Positions 5,615 to 9,791 of a stretch of 9,791 nt of DNA are shown here, one piece after another. Source of the stretch: Pseudomonadota bacterium (GTDB taxonomy: Bacteria; Pseudomonadota; Alphaproteobacteria; Rhizobiales; Rhizobiaceae); the NCBI GenBank assembly GCA_023422735.1, contig JAFAGL010000146.1, forward strand, positions 1 to 9,791, read 5' to 3'. Under the pieces are notes generated by a model. The model saw only the letters and a program-made list of their open reading frames with translations. It had not been told where the DNA came from and ran no database searches. The first letter of the stretch is position 1. Each line of letters begins with the position of its first letter. Both the position numbers and the translations under genes were made by a program.

Positions 5615-6756
5615 GTGACACCAGCCAGGAACTTACAAAGTTTGAGCCTGCTTCCGAGATTGGCGGCGCCGAAACAACCGCTATCCAGCCTGTCGCTCAG
5701 AACGAAAAGAAAAGTCGCAGCAAGCGCTACTTGATCATGGCGGCTTTGCCGCTGATGTTGATCGCGGGCGGCACCTATGTCTGGGTTACCGGGGGCCGCT
5801 TTCAGGAAACTGAAAATGCCAACTTGCTTCAGCCTCGTGTCACGATGGCCTCTGAGATCGCTGGCCGCATCACGGCGGTCAATCTGCATGAAAATGCGAT
5901 GGTGAAAGCAGGGGACGTTCTGTTTGCCGTCGATGCAGAGCCGTATCGTATTGCCTTGGCGCAAGCTGATGCTTCGCTCGCGGCGGCGCGTTTGAATGTT
6001 GAGCAGCTGCGGGCGGCACTTGGGCAGGCGCAGGCGCAGTTGCGTTCGGCAGAGGGTGAAACGGAATATCTGCGCCATGAGCTTGAGCGTCAGGTCGCCC
6101 TTTCCAAGAAGGGTGTGACAACGCAATCCTCCCTCGATACTGCGCGTCGTGAGTTGGACAAGGCGTTGGATGCCGAAGGCGCGGCCAAGCAGGCAGTCAT
6201 CGGTGCAAAGGCTGCCTTGGGGGGCGATCCGGATATTGAGACAAATGCGCATCCAAGTGTGTTGGCTGCTCAAGCGACCCGCGATCGCGCAGCCTATCAA
6301 TTGAGCCAGACAACTGTCCGTGCTCCCGCTGATGGCGTGGTTTCACAGGCGTCTTCGTTCAAGGAAGGCCAGTTCGTGTCTGCCGGGGCGTCGCTGTTTA
6401 CGCTCGTTGAAACCGCGGACAGCTGGATCGAAGCCAATTTCAAGGAAACCCAGCTCACGCATATGAAACTTGGCCAGAAGGCCGAGATCGAGCTTGATGC
6501 GTTCCCTGGACGCGCGATTGAAGCAACGATCGAGAGTATCGGCGCGGGAACGGGTGCGGAGTTTTCTCTTTTGCCGGCTCAAAATGCGACCGGTAACTGG
6601 GTCAAGGTCACGCAGCGGATCCCTGTTCGGCTGATGATCGACAAGGCAGACGCCGACCTCCTGATGCGGACGGGCATGAGCGCCACAGTAACGGTCGATA
6701 CCGGCGTCAGCAGAGGCTGGGCGAGCCTCGTTGGAAACGCCTATGCGGGCCAATAA
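5611..6756 (+). CDS. emrA: EmrA-type multidrug efflux membrane-fusion (adaptor) protein
   Basis: Periplasmic adaptor, 381 residues, that links the inner-membrane antiporter to an outer-membrane channel. Order: charged cytoplasmic N-terminus (1-39), a single membrane anchor (about 40-60), first half of the biotinyl-lipoyl-like domain (about 75-110, EIAGRITAVNLHENAMVKAG), a long alpha-helical hairpin (about 112-230, Ala/Gln/Glu/Arg heptads), second lipoyl half (VRAPADGVVSQASSFKEGQFV, about 236-256), then beta-barrel. GAGTGAEFSLLPAQNATGNW (311-330) and VKVTQRIPVRL are near-diagnostic of EmrA/FarA within the HlyD family. ATG 5611 overlaps the marR stop by 4 bp, with AAAAGG about 10 nt upstream. 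The partner antiporter is two genes downstream; no TolC-like gene is visible. The substrates cannot be told from sequence. Confidence 0.93.
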   Translation: MSDTSQELTKFEPASEIGGAETTAIQPVAQNEKKSRSKRYLIMAALPLMLIAGGTYVWVTGGRFQETENANLLQPRVTMASEIAGRITAVNLHENAMVKAGDVLFAVDAEPYRIALAQADASLAAARLNVEQLRAALGQAQAQLRSAEGETEYLRHELERQVALSKKGVTTQSSLDTARRELDKALDAEGAAKQAVIGAKAALGGDPDIETNAHPSVLAAQATRDRAAYQLSQTTVRAPADGVVSQASSFKEGQFVSAGASLFTLVETADSWIEANFKETQLTHMKLGQKAEIELDAFPGRAIEATIESIGAGTGAEFSLLPAQNATGNWVKVTQRIPVRLMIDKADADLLMRTGMSATVTVDTGVSRGWASLVGNAYAGQ

Positions 6757-6763
6757 GGCCCGC
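6745..6763 (+). promoter_or_regulatory. GC-only hairpin enclosing the emrA stop codon
   Basis: GCGGGCC (6745-6751) pairs perfectly with GGCCCGC (6757-6763) around the 5-nt loop AATAA, and the last three loop bases are the emrA TAA stop. The stem can gain two A-T pairs (6743-6744 with 6766-6767) across a 2-nt bulge. No T-run follows, so it is not a standard terminator. A stable stem here could stabilise the marR-emrA mRNA or reduce read-through and translation of the downstream genes; a terminating ribosome would hold it open. Confidence 0.6.
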
Positions 6764-6798
6764 GCATCCAAGACTATTTCAAGATACCCGAAAGGGCG

Positions 6799-7011
6799 AT
6801 GACCATGTCTATCGAGATCGAATTTCCAATCACAACAAGCGCAGCCGAGACTTGTGGCATGACGCTGTGGCTTCCTTCGGAAAATGCTGCATCGACTGCG
6901 TTTCAGCAAGCTGTGGCACTGGCCGAACCATTAATGACCGATCTTCCCGCCCCCTCTTGCGAAGATATTGGCGCTTCTTCGGCTGACTCCTTTCTCGGCC
7001 AGTGGCTTTAA
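6799..7011 (+). CDS. Small unknown protein between emrA and emrB
   Basis: A 70-residue ORF (68 if it begins at the second ATG, 6805) in the 269-bp gap between emrA and emrB. AAGGG at 6792-6796 has about 8-nt spacing to the ATG at 6805, which favours MSIEIEFPITTSA as the true N-terminus, with about 2 nt to the ATG at 6799. The stop is 14 bp before emrB. The product is acidic and soluble-looking, with no membrane segment or signal peptide, two cysteines (C20 and C54 counted from 6799) and a Ser/Ala-rich C-terminus ending FLGQWL. I do not recognise a family. Third-position GC is only about half, so codon use neither proves nor excludes coding. Position, ribosome site and spacing argue for a real cistron, possibly a leader that couples translation into emrB. 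Confidence 0.55.
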   Translation: MTMSIEIEFPITTSAAETCGMTLWLPSENAASTAFQQAVALAEPLMTDLPAPSCEDIGASSADSFLGQWL

Positions 7012-7025
7012 GCTGGACCTGAACC

Positions 7026-8555
7026 ATGAGCGCTGCCGCCTCCAGCTTTAAAGAAGTCCCCCATCGTGGCCTGATCACCGTTTCGATCATGCTGGCGACG
7101 ATCATGCAGGTGCTCGACACCACAATCGCGAATGTCGCCTTGCCGAACATGATCGGGGATCTGGGCGCGTCGCAAGATACGATCAACTGGGTTCTGACGT
7201 CCTACATTGTGGCGGCAGCCATTATGACCCCCGTGACCGGTTGGCTTTCCGATCGAATTGGTCGGCGTGAACTGTTTCTGATCTCGGTCATCGGCTTCAC
7301 TGTCTCCTCCATGCTTTGCGGTATCGCGTGGAGCCTGGAAACTATGGTCTTGTTCCGGGTGGCGCAGGGCCTTTTTGGTGCGGCCATCGTGCCGTTGTCG
7401 CAAACTTTTCTGTTGGACATCAATCCGAAGGAGAACCACGGCCAAGCAATGGCATTGTGGGGGGCGGGCATCATGGTCGGTCCCATCATCGGGCCGACGC
7501 TGGGCGGCTGGCTGACGGAGACACTGAACTGGCGCTATGTGTTTTTCGTGAATTTGCCGATCGGTATTGTCGCTGTGCTGGGTTGCACGGCCTATCTTCC
7601 GCGCGTTGCGAAACGTCTGCGTGGCTTCGATTTCTTTGGCTTTGCCATGCTGTCTCTCGGCGTTGGCGCGCTCCAGCTGATGCTTGATCGAGGCGCGGAG
7701 GTAGACTGGTTTTCCGCAACCGAAATCTGGATCGAGCTTGGACTTTGCCTTGCAGGCTTCTGGATCTTCGTTGTGCATCTGGCAACCAAGGACGACGCCT
7801 TCATCGATCCGGCGATGTTTCGCGACCGCAATTTCGTGACCGGTTTGATTTTCATTTTCGTGATCGGCGTGATCCTGCTTGCAAGCTTGGCACTCCTGCC
7901 GCCTATGTTGGCACGCTTGTTCAATCATTCCACGATCTTGACCGGGCTTGTCATGGCGCCGCGCGGCGTTGGGACAATGATTTCCATGATCCTCGTCGGC
8001 CGTCTTGTGCGCGTTGTGGATGCACGTATCCTCGTGGTGACGGGGCTGACCCTGACTGTCTGGTCTCTGTATGACATGACCGGCTTTTCACCGCAGATGG
8101 ATGATTGGCTGATCATCAAATCGGGCATCATCCAGGGTCTCGGCCTGGGGTTGGTTTTCGTACCGCTTTCCACCGTCGCCTTTGCCACACTCGATCCGAA
8201 ATATCGCACCGATGCAGCAAGCTTGTTCAGCCTGGTTCGCAACATAGGTTCGTCGATTGGTATCTCGGTGGTGACGGTAATGGTCACGCGCAATACCCAG
8301 ATCAATCACAGCGAACTGGCAACCTCCATCAATCCCTTCAATCCCGTATTGCAGGGCATTTCCCCGCAGGCAGCGTCGGGCAACGTTTCCGCGCTGGCGC
8401 AGCTGGATCAACTGGTCAATCAGCAAGCCTTGATGATTTCCTATGTGAATGATTTCAAATTGATGATGATCGTGACTCTGTTTGCGATCCCGCTCGCTCT
8501 GTTTTTGCGTAAACCTAAAGCGGCGGCTTCCGCACCTGCGATCCACATGGATTGA
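7026..8555 (+). CDS. emrB: EmrB-type DHA2 multidrug efflux MFS transporter
   Basis: Inner-membrane proton/drug antiporter of the DHA2 (14-helix) major facilitator family, 509 residues, usual for EmrB/QacA relatives. Motif D1 LDTTIANVALPNMIGDL (30-46) with the helix-1 Asp31, motif A GWLSDRIGRREL (72-83) between helices 2 and 3, helix-4 RVAQGLFGAAIVPL (111-124) with the conserved Arg111, and antiporter motif C GPIIGPTLGGW (152-162) in helix 5, followed by NWRYVFFVNLPIGI (168-181), all typical of the family. The ATG at 7026 has only a poor ribosome site (GGAC about 9 nt upstream) and follows the small ORF stop by 14 bp, so coupling is plausible. It works with the EmrA adaptor encoded upstream. 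Substrate range is unknown. Confidence 0.94.
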   Translation: MSAAASSFKEVPHRGLITVSIMLATIMQVLDTTIANVALPNMIGDLGASQDTINWVLTSYIVAAAIMTPVTGWLSDRIGRRELFLISVIGFTVSSMLCGIAWSLETMVLFRVAQGLFGAAIVPLSQTFLLDINPKENHGQAMALWGAGIMVGPIIGPTLGGWLTETLNWRYVFFVNLPIGIVAVLGCTAYLPRVAKRLRGFDFFGFAMLSLGVGALQLMLDRGAEVDWFSATEIWIELGLCLAGFWIFVVHLATKDDAFIDPAMFRDRNFVTGLIFIFVIGVILLASLALLPPMLARLFNHSTILTGLVMAPRGVGTMISMILVGRLVRVVDARILVVTGLTLTVWSLYDMTGFSPQMDDWLIIKSGIIQGLGLGLVFVPLSTVAFATLDPKYRTDAASLFSLVRNIGSSIGISVVTVMVTRNTQINHSELATSINPFNPVLQGISPQAASGNVSALAQLDQLVNQQALMISYVNDFKLMMIVTLFAIPLALFLRKPKAAASAPAIHMD

Positions 8556-8607
8556 CAGGAGCGGGCATCGTCATCGATTTGCGACTGGAATCGGCTCCGT
8601 TTTTGCA

Positions 8608-8625
8608 AGAAGCCTTGGCTTTTTC
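8608..8625 (+). terminator. Weak terminator-like stem with T-run after emrB
   Basis: AGAAGCC-TT-GGCTTTT can fold into a short stem (realistically about 5-6 pairs, one G-T, with a 4-nt loop) that runs into TTTTTC. It lies 53 bp past the emrB stop, before the DUF2254 gene. The stem is short and AT-heavy at its base, so efficiency would be modest and DUF2254 might receive read-through. Confidence 0.35.
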
Positions 8626-8649
8626 TCAAGTTTGACAATATCGGTGGGA

Positions 8650-9791
8650 ATGATCTCCAGTGCCCGCCTCAAGCTCCGATTGTTGACCCGTCGATTATGG
8701 GTGAGAGCCACACTTCTTTCCGTTCTGGGTATCGCCGCGGCTTTCGCGGCTATGCCCATCGCCCAACTTATTCCAGACGGGATGGCGCAGACTGTGGGCG
8801 CGGAAGCGGCCGACAGTATTCTGGGCATCATCGCGTCCAGCATGCTGGCAGTAACAACGTTTTCGCTCAGCACAGTTGTTTCCGCATATGGTGCGGCGAC
8901 CAGCAACGTAACGCCGCGCGCTACCCAGCTCTTGATTGAAGACAGCACGGCGCAGAATACGTTGGCCGTTTTTGTCGGAACATTCCTTTACAGTTTCGCG
9001 ACCCTGATCCTTTTGTCGACGGGAGCCTATGGCGAGAAGGGAAGGGTAGCCCTGTTCATCGTGACCTTGGCGGTCGTTGCGATCATGGTCGGGACGCTTT
9101 TGCGGTGGATCGACTATCTGCTGCGTTTCGGGCGCGTTGGTGAAACCACCGAGAATGTCGAGAAGGTCGCTAAACGAGCGCTCAAAGAGCGATGGGACGA
9201 GCCCTATCTCGGCGCGAACCGACTGGAAGAAGATGACACTCTGTTTCGCTCTGGCGCCGAGGTTAGCGCCGACAAGATCGGATATGTACAGCATGTCGAT
9301 ATGGGACGGCTGAATTCGGTTGCCGAAGATTTGGATATCGAAATTGCCGTGACGGGCACTCCCGGCGTTTTTGCTCATCCATCTCGACCTATCGCGCGTT
9401 TGTCAAAGCCTGTTTCGGATGACGATCTGGACCGCGTACGATCGGCCTTCACGGTTGGCGAAGCCCGTTCTTTCGATCAGGATCCGCGTTTCGGACTGAT
9501 CGTTCTGGGTGAGATTGCATCCCGAGCCCTGTCGCAAGCCATCAATGACGCTGGAACCGTTTTGGATGTGATCGGTCGAGGGGTTCGCATTCTTTCCAGT
9601 TGGGCGGTACAAGAGCCAAAGGACGTGCTCTACGAGCATCTTTATGTCGCGGAACTTACTGTCGAAGAGCTGATGGAAGATTTCTTCGGGTTGATTGCCC
9701 GCGATGGATCCGCAACCTACGAAGTGCAGGTGCGACTGCAAAAATCCTTGGGCTATCTGTACAAAATGGGCGACGAGCGGATGGCCAAAGC
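8650..9791 (+). CDS. DUF2254-family membrane protein (3' end cut by window)
   Basis: About 380 residues are visible and the frame stays open at the edge. I read it from the ATG at 8650. Hydrophobic segments lie at about 17-42, 56-80, 103-124 and 133-153, followed by a soluble region. The block ARSFDQDPRFGLIVLGEIAS, then RALSQAINDAGT, is the hallmark of the DUF2254 family (predicted membrane proteins of unknown function). Start is uncertain: GGTGGG sits directly against the ATG, too close for a good ribosome site, and in-frame GTG 8644 or TTG 8632 are alternatives. Separated from emrB by 94 bp with a weak terminator-like stem, so membership of the emr operon is doubtful. No function is known to me. 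Confidence 0.85.
   Translation, partial: MISSARLKLRLLTRRLWVRATLLSVLGIAAAFAAMPIAQLIPDGMAQTVGAEAADSILGIIASSMLAVTTFSLSTVVSAYGAATSNVTPRATQLLIEDSTAQNTLAVFVGTFLYSFATLILLSTGAYGEKGRVALFIVTLAVVAIMVGTLLRWIDYLLRFGRVGETTENVEKVAKRALKERWDEPYLGANRLEEDDTLFRSGAEVSADKIGYVQHVDMGRLNSVAEDLDIEIAVTGTPGVFAHPSRPIARLSKPVSDDDLDRVRSAFTVGEARSFDQDPRFGLIVLGEIASRALSQAINDAGTVLDVIGRGVRILSSWAVQEPKDVLYEHLYVAELTVEELMEDFFGLIARDGSATYEVQVRLQKSLGYLYKMGDERMAK

Noticed and set aside
7008..7928. Minus-strand ORF (306 codons) opposite emrB
   Set aside because: Translation is dominated by His, Gln, Arg and Asp, as expected for the antisense of a hydrophobic membrane-protein gene.
1..9791. CRISPR array, insertion sequence, tRNA or phage element
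   Set aside because: No regularly spaced repeats, transposase ORF, paired terminal repeats, tRNA-like fold or phage-type genes were seen on either strand.

Overview
The window looks like an ordinary chromosomal stretch from an alphaproteobacterium, most likely a member of the Brucella/Ochrobactrum group or a close rhizobial relative. The evidence is the ChoX/ChoW/ChoV choline-transporter proteins, a thymidine kinase whose sequence resembles what I remember of Brucella Tdk, moderate GC content and densely packed genes. This taxonomic call is inference from protein resemblance, not from any marker gene.

Layout. (1) Positions 1-2655, minus strand: a choline ABC transporter operon in the order choX (periplasmic binding protein), choW (permease), choV (ATPase, cut by the left window edge). 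choW and choV overlap by 4 bp. choX and choW are separated by 90 bp carrying a stem-loop. All ligand-box residues of ChoX are present. (2) Positions 2811-4663, plus strand: tdk (type II, zinc-ribbon thymidine kinase) and a DUF2333-family membrane-anchored protein of unknown function. (3) Positions 4660-4881, minus strand: a 73-residue BrnA-antitoxin-like protein with no BrnT toxin beside it. Its stop codon and that of the DUF2333 gene lie in the same CTAG palindrome. (4) Positions 4882-5119: a 238-bp divergent intergenic region with two short perfect inverted repeats and a credible promoter. (5) Positions 5120-8555, plus strand: a multidrug-efflux operon marR - emrA - small unknown cistron - emrB. 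marR and emrA overlap by ATGA. A GC-rich hairpin sits exactly on the emrA stop codon, and a roughly 70-residue unknown ORF lies between emrA and emrB. (6) Position 8650 to the right edge: a DUF2254 membrane protein, incomplete.

How the genes work together. ChoXWV would import choline, typically feeding glycine betaine or phosphatidylcholine synthesis. Tdk salvages thymidine. The MarR regulator very probably represses its own operon, whose EmrA and EmrB form the periplasmic adaptor and the inner-membrane proton antiporter of a tripartite pump; no outer-membrane channel gene is present here.

I found no CRISPR array, insertion sequence, prophage, tRNA or rRNA. I do not see a strong candidate for a wholly new system. 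The points most worth a second look are the small cistron inside the emr operon, the hairpin on the emrA stop codon, the apparently leaderless autoregulated marR promoter, the orphan BrnA-like protein and the altered loop in Tdk.
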